From Fusibacter sp. 3D3 (GTDB taxonomy: Bacteria > Bacillota > Clostridia > Peptostreptococcales > Acidaminobacteraceae), in contig NZ_BDHH01000009.1 of NCBI RefSeq assembly GCF_001748365.1, positions 1-61,628 of the forward strand: a DNA stretch of 61,628 nucleotides. Direction: 5' to 3'. This document shows, piece by piece, positions 15,156 through 24,817 of the stretch. Each line of letters opens with the position of its first letter. Position 1 is the first letter of the stretch. The notes beneath the pieces are model-generated. The model was not told the DNA's origin. It made no database searches and was given only the letters and a program-made list of their open reading frames with translations. A program made the translations under genes and the position numbers.

Positions 15156-18100
15156 ATGAAAACAAAACAAATGGCAGGATGCCTAAACAGCGTTCTTGTC
15201 AGAAAAAAAACAAAGCAGTTATTGGCGGTAATGCTGGCAGTACTGATGATGAATCCGATCACAGGCTATGGCCTTTTTGCCTATGCACAGGAAGCGGAGA
15301 CGATTACCGCTTTTGCAAAGCTGTCCAGTGAGATTGCCAGTCAGCAGCTTGCGGTGGGCGTGGAGAAATCGGAGATTACGCTGCCCAATACGCTCAGCGT
15401 CATACTCATGGATTATGGGGTGGAAAGCACCACAGGGTCTGCAGTTAGCGTGACTTTAGAGGCTACAGACATCGAGCAGGTCAAAATTCAAGAAATCAGC
15501 TCACAAGAGCGGACGCTTACAGGCATCACATGGCAGATCAATTCAGAGCGCAGCAGTTCAGATACCTTTGATTCACAGCGTGCAGACGCGGTATTTTACT
15601 ATGAGCCCGTTCTGCCAGCGGGCTATGTCCTTGGGGACAGCGTCAGCCTGCCGCAAATTCAGGTGCAGATTCGGGCTCAAATGCAGGTTCAAATTCGACC
15701 TCAGATGCAGGTTCAGAACAACGGCAAGTGGACATTCAGCCAAAGCCAGACCATAGATGGCATCGAAATCACTGTTAAAGCGGAAAAAGATGTGTTCCCA
15801 GAGGGAGCTGTTCTTCATACTGAAAAGGTAATTAGTGCAGAGGCGCAAGAGAAAATCCAAGATGCGGTCAGTGAAGAGGTACAATCGGTGGATAATGCTA
15901 AAACCGTAACGAAGCTGGTTTCCTTTGACATCACCATCACTGACGCGGGCGGCAACGCGCTTCAACCCGATACCAGTAAAGGCGAGGTAAAGGTTTCCTT
16001 TGCACAGCTGCCTATGGTGACAGAAGACGTAGCACCCACGCAGGAACTGAAGATCTTTCACATGGATGATACCTTAAGCGAAGCAAAGGGACTTGACACC
16101 ACTGTGGATGAGATGACTGAGACAGTGGAAGCGACAGCAGAGCATTTTTCTGTGTACACTGTGGCGCAGCTCACGGCAGAAATCACAGCGAATGTGGAGG
16201 CAGAAATAAAGGCTTCCGATGGCACACTTACCTACTATGACACAATAGAAGAAGCCATTGCTGCTGCAAAAGACATGGAAAATAGCACAGTCACATTAAT
16301 GAAAGATGTGGCTACAGAGGATAAGATGATCATAGATAAGGGCACATTTACAATTGATTTAAACAACAAAACTTGGACTTATAATAAAACACAAAGCTAT
16401 TATATGCTCCAAGTGACTACATCTGGAGTGATTACGCTTACCAATGGAAAGACAACAGGTGGGACTATAGCTCAATCAGGAGGTACATTAATCATTGAAA
16501 ATGTGGAAATCAGTAAAGATAAATCTGAGGCGTTAAGGATTTATGGTGGCAAGTTGATTTTCAATAGTGGCACAGTTAAGGTGACAAACACTGACTTTGG
16601 TCTGTGGGCGGTTGGCTGTAATGCTGAGGTCAATGGAGGGACACTTGAAGGGGCTAGAAGGGCTGACATTTGGTCGACACAAGGCGCGTCTGTAGAAGTG
16701 AATGGCGGTGAGATAAAAGGTACGTTAGAGGTTAGTCCCAATGGCAATGCAACACTTGTAGGTGGCAGTTATGACGGGATAAATGATGAGCGTTATTATA
16801 ACGCAGGGCATATTCTTGGCAAGGGTTATGCATATCGTTATACGAGTGAAGGTACGCCTTGGGTGCAAAACGCTGCGGTGAAAGTATTAAGTGGCGTTAC
16901 CGTACAGCAGGCACCAGTTCAAATTACTGCACAGCCTCAGGATGCATCTATAACTTATGGTTATGCTTCGCCTCATACCTTGAACGTGACAGCAGAAAAG
17001 ACTGGGACGGCAACTTCAACAGGAGAGATTTCTTATGAGTGGTATATGGGTGATGGTACATCTATTTCTGGTGAAACAGGCGCAAGTTACGACATTCCAA
17101 CAGGTCTTGATGCAGGGACACACAGCTATTACTGCGTGATTTCTTGCGATGGCTACAGTGTGAATAGTGAAAGTGCAACCTTTACGGTGGAAAAGGCCGC
17201 ATCGACGATAGACCTCGAAGTTGTCACCAGAGAGGACGCCCCCTTTATCTATGGCGAGGGCGTGTATTTTAGGTCGGCGGTCGGCGGTGTCAACGGAGAA
17301 ATTCCTAGTGGCACAGTGACTTTTAAAATAGATGGAAATGACGTTGTAGAAGTAAATCAAGTCAGTTTCGATTTATATCAGACAGGTCAACCCAAGCTAT
17401 TTGACGCAGGAGATCACCGCTTCACCGCCGAGTATACACCTAGCACAGATGGCACAGGCAAAAACTACGAAAGCGTTGAAAGTGCTATCATAGAACAGGC
17501 GATTGAACGAGCGGAACAAAAGAATTTCAGCATCAACGAGGTAACGGGCAAGACGTATGGGGATGGAACCTTTACCCTTACTACTACCGGTGGTACTGGT
17601 GTAGGCGAAGTGACCTATTCTGTTCCAGAGCATAATGGTGTACTTGCCATTAGTGATAGCACTGCTACTATTGACGGTGCTGGAACAGTGACTGTGACAG
17701 CCCTCAAGGCTTCAGATGGAAACTACAACAGCGCAACCGCAACCTGCGAAATAACGATTGCCAAAGCATCGGCACCAACCATTACGTTCCCAACAGCAGG
17801 TAGTATCACCTATGGACAGAAGATGTCTGAATGCCCATTAAATGGTGGCAGCGCCGAGTATGGTACCTTTACATGGGAAGATGATGATGGCATTCCAGTC
17901 GTGAATGGAGGCGCAAACTACAATAACGTAATCTTTACGCCAAGTGCAGATACTATAAAAAACTATGAAACGATTACAAAAAACAAACAGGGTACACCGT
18001 TTGCCGTAACCCAAGCAACACCTACGATATCTTTTAATTCAGAAGTTTATGGCAATCCAGGAAGCCGTATCGCCAATTTAAAAGTAACCGTAAATTATGT

Positions 18101-20426
18101 AGGTAGTGGAAATTGGCCTGCTGGTAAATTGAAATTTATTGATTGTACAAGTGGTAGTGAAGAAGAGATTGAAGGAGCCACAGCAATCTCTATGACAGGA
18201 AGCGAGACTACCTACGTGTGGTCGGAGCTTGCTGATAAGGTATACAGAATCAAAGTGGTATACAGTGGAGATAACGAATATAATACTGTGACCAGTGATG
18301 TATTCGAAGTTGACACAGTTAAGAAAAATCAGTCCGCACTCAGCTTTGGACATATCGGTACAAAGACCTATGGTGACGAGGCGTTTACACTTTCTACAAA
18401 CGGTGGCAGCGTAAATGGAGCTGTTAGCTTTACAAGCTCTGACCCAACCATCGTCAGCATTTTAGGGACCACAGCAACGCTTCATAAGGCGGGTACTGTA
18501 ACCATTACCGCTATCATGGCGGGAGACGAAACCTACAATAAAGTGATCACTTCTGTATCACTGACTGTTGGAAAAAAGGCATTGACGGTTAAGGCAAATG
18601 ACCAACTAAATAGCCTCAAGGGCGAGGCAATGCCAGCGCTAACCTATACAGTAAAAGGGCTTGTAGGCAGCGATGCCTATACCGATCCGACCATGAGCAC
18701 AACAGCTGCGGATACCAATACAGCTGGTGAGTATGACATTTTTATCAGTGAGGGAATTCTTGACCATGCCGAAAGCTATGCAGTCACCTATACAAAAGGG
18801 AAGCTGACGGTGGTCAATGAAATCTATAATGTGACTGTGGCAAAAGGAACAGGCAGTGACAGCTACAGTGAGGGTCAGACTGTAACCATTACGGCAGACA
18901 GCCGCGATGGCTATACCTTCACTTATTGGAGTAGTGGTGACGGCGTGACCTTTGCCAGCAGTACAGCAAGCACAACAACCTTTACGATGCTGGGCAAGGC
19001 AGTTACAGTAACGGCAAATTACAGTACAAACAGCACTGGCGGGGATTCATCCGGCGGAGGAGACACATCTGGTGGAGGAGACACATCTGGTGGCGGTGAG
19101 GCATCAACTGGCGCATCGTCTGGTGGAGACACTGGAGCGGGTTCAACAATAACGCCGACAACAACAGTGGAAAAGACGGTAAACCAGCCGATAACGGCGG
19201 TGCTTCCTGTCACAGCAAAAGCGGGGACAAATGGCGTGGCAAGTGCTTCTATCCCAGATCAAGAGGTAACCGATGCGATTGCAAAAGCACAAGCGAATGC
19301 AAAGGCACAAGGGAAAACGGATAGCAGTATTTCTGTGGCGCTTAATGTAACGATGCCAAAGGACACTGATTCTCTGACGGCAGTTCTGACACGGGATTCT
19401 TTGGATAGCCTTGTGAGTGCAGGGGTAAGCAGCCTTGAAATCAATGGTTCACTCGTGCAGATAAGCTTTGATCAAAAAGCCTTGGCAGAAATCCAGCAGC
19501 AGAGCACAGGGAATATTAGCGTTGACATTGCACCTAAAACAAACCTTTCTGACGCTGCGAAAAAAATAATCGGGACAAGACCTGTATATGACATCACTGT
19601 GGGTTATGGCAGTGGAAATAATGTAGCCAATTTTGGTGGAGGCATAGTAAAGGTATCTATCCCATACACACTGGGTATTAATGAAGCTGTTAGTGGTCTA
19701 TATGCGGTTTATGTAGATGAAAAGGGCAATGCCACTCGCATTGAAGGCTCTGCCTATGATGTAAACAGCGGCTGTGTTATTTTCACAACGCCACATTTTT
19801 CGAAGTATGGTATTGGTTATACTGCACCAACAAAGCAGTTTACAGATATCAGTAATCATTGGGCAAAGGGCTCTGTCGATTATGTGGTGGACAGAGGACT
19901 CCTCTTGGGGACTTCAGAGACGACCTTTTCACCTAATGCCGCTATGATGAGAGGTCTGCTTGTAGCAGCACTTGGAAGATTAGAGGGTGTAGATGTGAAA
20001 GTATACACTACAAACAGTTTTACAGATGTCAATGCGAATAGTGCAGATCATCCCTATATTGAATGGGCATATAAAAAGGGCATTATCCAAGGCATCGGGA
20101 ACAATCAATTCGCACCAGATAGGGCAATTACCCGTGAGGAAATTGCGGTAATCTTTGCAAACTATGCAAAAGCAACCCGTTATACACTGCCAATCACCCG
20201 TGAAGCTACCCTATATGCAGACGACTCTAGCATTGGCAGTGCCTATCAAGATGCTGTGAAATCTATGCAGCAGGCGGGCATTATGATAGGCGACAGTGAC
20301 AACAAATTCAATCCGAAAGGGCATGCCACCCGTGCGGAAGTTTCATCTATGCTGAATAGTTATATTAAGCTCATCAGCAATCCCGAAACGGTGCAAGGGT
20401 CGTCACAAAAGGATGCTGGACTATAA
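15156..20426 (+). CDS. Giant S-layer-anchored surface protein with MBG/Ig-like repeats and three SLH domains
   Basis: About 1,756 residues. A signal peptide ends near FAYAQA, and ATG 15156 is preferred for GGAGGAG at 15146-15152. Order: N-terminal domain similar to the surface protein at 11967-13775; a Gln-rich IQVQIRAQMQVQIRPQMQVQ strand; a possible right-handed beta-helix (~350-560); several MBG/Ig-like modules with 'ITYG...' and 'KTYGDGTF' openings (~580-1220); an InlB-like repeat; a Gly/Asp/Ser linker (GGGDTSGGGDTSGGG, ~1295); a module ending HFSKYGIGY; and three C-terminal SLH domains (~1570-1740; HWAKGSVDYVVDRGLL, YIEWAYKKGIIQGIG, DAVKSMQQAGIMIG). The SLH domains would bind pyruvylated cell-wall polymer. 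Codon and base use is GC-richer than the flanks. Confidence 0.85.
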   Translation: MKTKQMAGCLNSVLVRKKTKQLLAVMLAVLMMNPITGYGLFAYAQEAETITAFAKLSSEIASQQLAVGVEKSEITLPNTLSVILMDYGVESTTGSAVSVTLEATDIEQVKIQEISSQERTLTGITWQINSERSSSDTFDSQRADAVFYYEPVLPAGYVLGDSVSLPQIQVQIRAQMQVQIRPQMQVQNNGKWTFSQSQTIDGIEITVKAEKDVFPEGAVLHTEKVISAEAQEKIQDAVSEEVQSVDNAKTVTKLVSFDITITDAGGNALQPDTSKGEVKVSFAQLPMVTEDVAPTQELKIFHMDDTLSEAKGLDTTVDEMTETVEATAEHFSVYTVAQLTAEITANVEAEIKASDGTLTYYDTIEEAIAAAKDMENSTVTLMKDVATEDKMIIDKGTFTIDLNNKTWTYNKTQSYYMLQVTTSGVITLTNGKTTGGTIAQSGGTLIIENVEISKDKSEALRIYGGKLIFNSGTVKVTNTDFGLWAVGCNAEVNGGTLEGARRADIWSTQGASVEVNGGEIKGTLEVSPNGNATLVGGSYDGINDERYYNAGHILGKGYAYRYTSEGTPWVQNAAVKVLSGVTVQQAPVQITAQPQDASITYGYASPHTLNVTAEKTGTATSTGEISYEWYMGDGTSISGETGASYDIPTGLDAGTHSYYCVISCDGYSVNSESATFTVEKAASTIDLEVVTREDAPFIYGEGVYFRSAVGGVNGEIPSGTVTFKIDGNDVVEVNQVSFDLYQTGQPKLFDAGDHRFTAEYTPSTDGTGKNYESVESAIIEQAIERAEQKNFSINEVTGKTYGDGTFTLTTTGGTGVGEVTYSVPEHNGVLAISDSTATIDGAGTVTVTALKASDGNYNSATATCEITIAKASAPTITFPTAGSITYGQKMSECPLNGGSAEYGTFTWEDDDGIPVVNGGANYNNVIFTPSADTIKNYETITKNKQGTPFAVTQATPTISFNSEVYGNPGSRIANLKVTVNYVGSGNWPAGKLKFIDCTSGSEEEIEGATAISMTGSETTYVWSELADKVYRIKVVYSGDNEYNTVTSDVFEVDTVKKNQSALSFGHIGTKTYGDEAFTLSTNGGSVNGAVSFTSSDPTIVSILGTTATLHKAGTVTITAIMAGDETYNKVITSVSLTVGKKALTVKANDQLNSLKGEAMPALTYTVKGLVGSDAYTDPTMSTTAADTNTAGEYDIFISEGILDHAESYAVTYTKGKLTVVNEIYNVTVAKGTGSDSYSEGQTVTITADSRDGYTFTYWSSGDGVTFASSTASTTTFTMLGKAVTVTANYSTNSTGGDSSGGGDTSGGGDTSGGGEASTGASSGGDTGAGSTITPTTTVEKTVNQPITAVLPVTAKAGTNGVASASIPDQEVTDAIAKAQANAKAQGKTDSSISVALNVTMPKDTDSLTAVLTRDSLDSLVSAGVSSLEINGSLVQISFDQKALAEIQQQSTGNISVDIAPKTNLSDAAKKIIGTRPVYDITVGYGSGNNVANFGGGIVKVSIPYTLGINEAVSGLYAVYVDEKGNATRIEGSAYDVNSGCVIFTTPHFSKYGIGYTAPTKQFTDISNHWAKGSVDYVVDRGLLLGTSETTFSPNAAMMRGLLVAALGRLEGVDVKVYTTNSFTDVNANSADHPYIEWAYKKGIIQGIGNNQFAPDRAITREEIAVIFANYAKATRYTLPITREATLYADDSSIGSAYQDAVKSMQQAGIMIGDSDNKFNPKGHATRAEVSSMLNSYIKLISNPETVQGSSQKDAGL

Positions 20427-20512
20427 GGAGGGTTGGATGGTGTTTGGCAAGTGGCTCAGCTGACATTATACCTTGTCGGTCGAGTATATGATACTGAACA
20501 CATCTGACTCAA

Positions 20513-20553
20513 TAAAAAAACCTGTAAGCGATAAGACCTTACAGGTTTTTTTT
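20513..20553. terminator. Bidirectional terminator
   Basis: The stem AACCTGTAAG / CTTACAGGTT is flanked by an A-run on the left and a T-run on the right. It can end both the giant SLH gene (plus) and the chemoreceptor gene (minus). Confidence 0.9.
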
Positions 20554-20561
20554 ATTTTAAG

Positions 20562-22544
20562 CTATAGTTTAAACCGTTCAACAAGTACCTGCAATTCATC
20601 GGCAATTGTAGCCATTTGTTCACCTGAGTGAGCGATTTCTTGAATCATTGCTGATTGTTCTTCCATAGAGGCAGAAGCCTCTTCTGTCCCAGCGGCATTT
20701 TCTTCAGAAATAGCGGATAAGTTTTGCGTAAGGTCTATAATTTTGTTTTTATTCTTGAGCATACTTTCGGCAGAAACGTTTAAGCGAGTGGTAATGCCTT
20801 TGATCACATTTATTGAACCCGATATTCCAGAAAATTTGCTCTCTGTTCTTTGAACGCTCAACACCTGTTCTTGTACTATTTTTTTAGTATGCTCCATCAA
20901 TTTTACGGCCTTATCAGAACTGTCCTTTAAGTCGTTAACGACTAATTTAATTTCGTTTGTAAAGTTAGTAGATTGCTCGGCCAGTTTTCTGATTTCGTCT
21001 GCAACAACGGCAAATCCTCTACCGGCTTCACCTGCTCTTGCGGCTTCTATTGCCGCATTAAGTGCCAATAAGTTCGTTTGGTCTGCTATACTTTGGATCA
21101 TAACACTTGCATTTTCAATTTTTGAGGTGCTTTCATTATTATTGATGATAATTTCGTATACATCATTTGTCGCAGTGCTGTTTTCTTCTGATTTGATGAT
21201 CAAAGCTTGTAGGATACTGAAGCCTTCTTCTTTTTCTTTTTCAATCCCTACGGTCGCTTGGTTAAGTTCGGTTAGGTTATTGGAATCTTCCTCTAAAAGG
21301 CGATCTAATGCTTCAATATTATGTGCGACGTTTTCAGTATTTTTGGCCTGATCACTGGCCCCTTTTGCAATTTCTTCAATAGCTTTAGCAACTTCTTGAG
21401 ATGTTGCAGCAGCTTGAAAAGAGGATCCCTTTAGTTCTTGGGATGAAGCGTTAATGTGAGCAGCAGAGTTTCCAATATTCATAATTACATCTTTAAGTTC
21501 ATTTTTCATGAGGTTAATGGAGCGACTTAATTGTCCTAATTCATCATAATCTTGATCGGCCTCTTGCTCATAGCTCAAATCGCCTTTTGTGAGTACGTTG
21601 ATTTGTTCAACCATTTTGCCGAGACGTTTTGAAATGGTATTCGAAAATCTCCATGTAAGAACAACACTTAACAAGAAGATGATGAGCATAATAATGAGAA
21701 GTTGTGTTCTAATTTTTACAATAGGTGCGTTGAGTTCTTTATCAGATATAGTCGCTATAAAAATCCATCCAGTCATTTCTAAAATTGAGGAGGAGCCAAA
21801 CATTTTTTCACCTTCTGTATTGATAAAATGAAGTGTTTGGTTTACACCTTGCATACTTTTTTTAACGATTTCAACATCCGATACATCTTTTTGTTCTAAA
21901 GCATAAGATTCAATTGGATGAGATACAACAATCGCTTTGCCATTTTTGTTTGTTGTGATGGAGGTATAGCCTGTTTCCCCTAAGTTAAATTCCCCTCGGA
22001 TGTCATTTAAAACATCTAATTTGACAGCTTGACCTATGGCACCAACGATTTTATCCCCTTCTTTAATGGGCGTTGCAATCATGATGATGGGATTTCCAGA
22101 GGCTCTTGACAAGATGACGTCGCTAATATAGGGCTGCCCTGTTTTCATCATCTCGATGAAATAATCGCGGTCACTAAAATCCACACCAATCATCTGTTCG
22201 GGGAAACTCGCAGTAGAAATGCCCTTGGCATTCATAATAAAGATACCATCATAAGCTGAACCATCGGCAGTCATAATACCGGTTAAGGATGCTTGAATAA
22301 TACTTGTATCTGGATTTGCAGCATATGCATTATTTGCTAGAGATTGGCCTATTTTTAATTGAGTGATCAAAAAAGCTTCACTTTTTTTAGCAAAGCTTGC
22401 AGCAGCGTTTTGAATTTCTTCCTCGGCTAAAGCCTTTAAGTTGCTTTCGATAGAACTTAAACTGACCAAACCCACAACCCCTGTTGATAGAATAATCAAT
22501 GTTAAAAACATAAGTAGCAATTTCTGAAAAAATTTTAATTTCAT
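20562..22544 (-). CDS. Methyl-accepting chemotaxis protein with dCache-type sensor
   Basis: This 660-residue chemoreceptor has an N-terminal membrane helix (~8-28), an extracellular double Cache domain (~35-280; [20 protein letters not shown] is a Cache hallmark), a second membrane helix (~285-305) and a HAMP domain (~306-360). The MCP signalling hairpin follows, with tip motif [20 protein letters not shown] (~500-520) and flanking methylation helices. It signals to CheA/CheW, for which no genes lie nearby. AGGGGGAAC precedes the start. It is a single-gene unit ended by the shared terminator. Confidence 0.93.
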   Translation of the reverse strand: MKLKFFQKLLLMFLTLIILSTGVVGLVSLSSIESNLKALAEEEIQNAAASFAKKSEAFLITQLKIGQSLANNAYAANPDTSIIQASLTGIMTADGSAYDGIFIMNAKGISTASFPEQMIGVDFSDRDYFIEMMKTGQPYISDVILSRASGNPIIMIATPIKEGDKIVGAIGQAVKLDVLNDIRGEFNLGETGYTSITTNKNGKAIVVSHPIESYALEQKDVSDVEIVKKSMQGVNQTLHFINTEGEKMFGSSSILEMTGWIFIATISDKELNAPIVKIRTQLLIIMLIIFLLSVVLTWRFSNTISKRLGKMVEQINVLTKGDLSYEQEADQDYDELGQLSRSINLMKNELKDVIMNIGNSAAHINASSQELKGSSFQAAATSQEVAKAIEEIAKGASDQAKNTENVAHNIEALDRLLEEDSNNLTELNQATVGIEKEKEEGFSILQALIIKSEENSTATNDVYEIIINNNESTSKIENASVMIQSIADQTNLLALNAAIEAARAGEAGRGFAVVADEIRKLAEQSTNFTNEIKLVVNDLKDSSDKAVKLMEHTKKIVQEQVLSVQRTESKFSGISGSINVIKGITTRLNVSAESMLKNKNKIIDLTQNLSAISEENAAGTEEASASMEEQSAMIQEIAHSGEQMATIADELQVLVERFKL

Positions 22545-22700
22545 AAGCAGTTCCCCCTTGTTTAATATGCTTTGATTGATAAATAGGAATTAATTGATAT
22601 TTTCTTTAATTTAAATACCCATTTGAATAAATTCAAAACGGTTTAGTTAAACAGAACAGTTCCGTGCAGTCCTGCTGAGAGGATCCCGTGTGCGTTTTTG

Positions 22701-22754
22701 TGGCGTTTCGGGGTGTACGTGGTACACCACGAAACACCACGAAACACCACGAAA
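22701..22754. repeat. GTACGTGGTAC palindrome E1
   Basis: The left arm GCGTTTCGGGGTGTAC and right arm GTACACCACGAAAC pair around loop GTG (22719-22721) with one mismatch. The right arm is followed by period-10 repeats of ACACCACGAA (22725-22754). It lies between the chemoreceptor start and the J-protein operon end. The rest of 22545-22690 shows nothing identifiable. Confidence 0.8.
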
Positions 22755-22794
22755 AACTTCACGACACTCCACAAACCATGGACTAACAAAAATC

Positions 22795-22856
22795 ATAACA
22801 AGAAAAAAACGAAACAAGCGAAGGTTGGCGCTTGTTTCGTTTTTTTTCTTGTTATG
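22795..22856 (-). terminator. Terminator of the Hsp70 operon
   Basis: Almost perfect long hairpin: CATAACAAGAAAAAAACGAA plus ACAAGCG pairs with its complement at 22830-22856. On the minus strand the GC core CGAAACAAGCG is followed by a T-run, directly after the J-domain gene. Confidence 0.85.
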
Positions 22857-22864
22857 GATACTTA

Positions 22865-24247
22865 TCATTTCATGCAACATTTTTTATATTTTTTCCCGCT
22901 ACCACAGGGACATGGATCGTTGCGACCAATTTTCTCTTCTTCTCGTATATAGGGCTGAGAAGAGAAATTTTTGTTAAGCATATCGCTTTCATCAAAAACA
23001 TCAGATTCGTCTAAAACATCGAATTCATTTGCAAGCAGATCAGGTCTTTTTTTCAATATGCCTTCCATTTCTTTATGGCGTCGTGAAAATAGTTTTTCGG
23101 TATTTTTTGACATGAGGAGTTCATTAAAAAATTGTTTTTTGAGATTGAACAATTGTGGATATTCGGTTTTGAGCAATCGAAGGTCTTTGCTACAGGTGTC
23201 ACGTTCCATAATCAATTCAAGTTCAAGCGAAAGCCCTTTGAAAAGACATTCAAAGCAATCCTTTTCATGGCATCGAGCCAGTTCAAAATCTAATAATTCG
23301 ATTGTGAGATCTTCTACGGAATCATTCTGCTCTAATTGTCCAAGCCCTATAAATAGAGAAGCTTTTTCATCTAGTTCTTTTTTATTTTTTTGAATTTCGG
23401 AGTTGTTTGGAGACAGTTCGTATGCTGCTTTTGCAAAATTAATGGATTCTTCTATATAAGCATGACCTTGAAGAAATTTGCCAATCATCATCAAAAACCA
23501 TGCAACGTTTTCTTTTTCTTCTTCATTTTGATGCGCAAGTTTTTTTATTTGATCGAGGTGTTCATTTAACGCTGGAAAATTCATTGATACCGTGTCAATT
23601 TGAATGATATGATAATATAATCCAAGACTATTCCAACCGTTTTTTTGGCTGACTTTAATCCCATCTAGGGCAGCTTTTTGGGCGTCCTCTAAAGCACCCG
23701 AAGTCAAAAAGCTTTCAATATATCCATTCCATAGAGAGATATTGTCTTCATCTAACAATAAAGCTTTTTTATATTGAACCGTGGCTTTTTTATGCCAACC
23801 TCGACTTAAATAGGCATGAGCAAGTTTTCCAGCAAAACTCGCATTTTGTGATTCTATTTCTACTAGAGATTCGAAAATATTGATGGCTTTGCCACTGTTT
23901 TCGTTTTTAAGGTAAGCTTCACCGAGGAGAGCATCAATTACCGTATAATTTGGGTATAAGGCTTTAGCAGCCTCCAAAAATGGAATAGCGCTGTCCACAA
24001 ACCCTTTTTCTAGTAGCTGCTTGCCTTTGTCAAAATTGAGTTTAGCAGGAAGTGGCATATTGTCACAGATATCGTATTGCTGACGTGTATGTGGATCAAT
24101 CAGTATTTCATAAGCAGATCTAATATCCATAAATTCATTAGGATACCGATCTGGGGGGAATTTTCTAACCATTTTGAAGTAGGCTTTTTTAATTTCAAGT
24201 GGTTCAACTTGACGTTCTATATGGAGTACTTTGTAGTGATCTTGCAC
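22865..24247 (-). CDS. J-domain / TPR / SEC-C co-chaperone
   Basis: This 460-residue last gene of the Hsp70 operon has an N-terminal J-domain (~1-62: [39 protein letters not shown]) in which the usual HPD triad reads PPD (KFPPDRYP). HPD normally triggers Hsp70 ATPase, so activity may be altered or this may be a variant subfamily paired with this Hsp70. TPR-like helices follow (~70-290), then a variable region with a [15 protein letters not shown] repeat (~415-430). A C-terminal SEC-C zinc motif ([18 protein letters not shown]) ends the protein. It likely recruits clients to the accessory Hsp70. It starts three bases after the preceding gene. Confidence 0.85.
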   Translation of the reverse strand: MQDHYKVLHIERQVEPLEIKKAYFKMVRKFPPDRYPNEFMDIRSAYEILIDPHTRQQYDICDNMPLPAKLNFDKGKQLLEKGFVDSAIPFLEAAKALYPNYTVIDALLGEAYLKNENSGKAINIFESLVEIESQNASFAGKLAHAYLSRGWHKKATVQYKKALLLDEDNISLWNGYIESFLTSGALEDAQKAALDGIKVSQKNGWNSLGLYYHIIQIDTVSMNFPALNEHLDQIKKLAHQNEEEKENVAWFLMMIGKFLQGHAYIEESINFAKAAYELSPNNSEIQKNKKELDEKASLFIGLGQLEQNDSVEDLTIELLDFELARCHEKDCFECLFKGLSLELELIMERDTCSKDLRLLKTEYPQLFNLKKQFFNELLMSKNTEKLFSRRHKEMEGILKKRPDLLANEFDVLDESDVFDESDMLNKNFSSQPYIREEEKIGRNDPCPCGSGKKYKKCCMK

Positions 24248-24250
24248 AAT

Positions 24251-24817
24251 TTACCTCCTATCCCAAAATAAAATTTTTTTGAAAAAACCGTTTTGGGGGT
24301 TTCTCATTAAGGCCATTTCTCGAATGTACAAACTTGCCTTTTCGTTTTGTTGATCTAAAAGTAGTGCTTTACGCCAAGATTCAAGAGCTTGTTTTTTATG
24401 ATTTGTTAGAAATTTGAGGACACCATGAAAGTTTAAAATATCAACGATTTCATCGAAGGATATCATAATTTCATTTTCAAAAATGGCACAAGCTTTTGCA
24501 TAATTATGGGATTCACATAGGGCGAATACCACGTTAAGAGGCTTTGAAATTTCGGCAAGATCTTGACGTAATATTTCAAGATAGTCATTGGCATCATTGC
24601 CATACGGCTGCAGTGTTATACTTTTTTCCCAAGTATATTGGGCCATTCTGAATTGACCTATTCTGTAATAACAAAGGCCCAACAGATTCCATGGCAGCGG
24701 GTGATTTGGATTGAAATCGGTGGCGGTCGAAAGGGTTTTAACGGCCAAAGTCAAATTGTTGTTCTTACAGGCGATTAAGCCTTTGTTATAGTAATGGCTC
24801 CACATTGAATCAGTCAT
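24251..24817 (-). CDS. TPR-repeat protein of the Hsp70 operon
   Basis: This 188-residue soluble protein contains several tetratricopeptide units (NNLTLAVKTLSTATDFNPNH, PWNLLGLCYYRIGQFRMAQY, ALESWRKALLLDQQNEKASL). No catalytic motif is seen. The start overlaps the hsp70 stop by eight bases and the next gene follows at once, so it is made with the chaperone. A role as scaffold or client adaptor is inferred from position and fold. Confidence 0.75.
   Translation of the reverse strand: MTDSMWSHYYNKGLIACKNNNLTLAVKTLSTATDFNPNHPLPWNLLGLCYYRIGQFRMAQYTWEKSITLQPYGNDANDYLEILRQDLAEISKPLNVVFALCESHNYAKACAIFENEIMISFDEIVDILNFHGVLKFLTNHKKQALESWRKALLLDQQNEKASLYIREMALMRNPQNGFFKKILFWDRR

Noticed and set aside
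15573-16061. 162-residue minus-strand frame inside the giant SLH gene.
   Set aside because: No ribosome binding site or protein-like pattern; shadow of a well-supported gene.
22725-22754. Tandem 10-base repeats, and similar ones at 41311-41357, considered as CRISPR-like.
   Set aside because: Units of 9-12 bases without spacers; they belong to the arms of the palindrome family. No cas genes are present.
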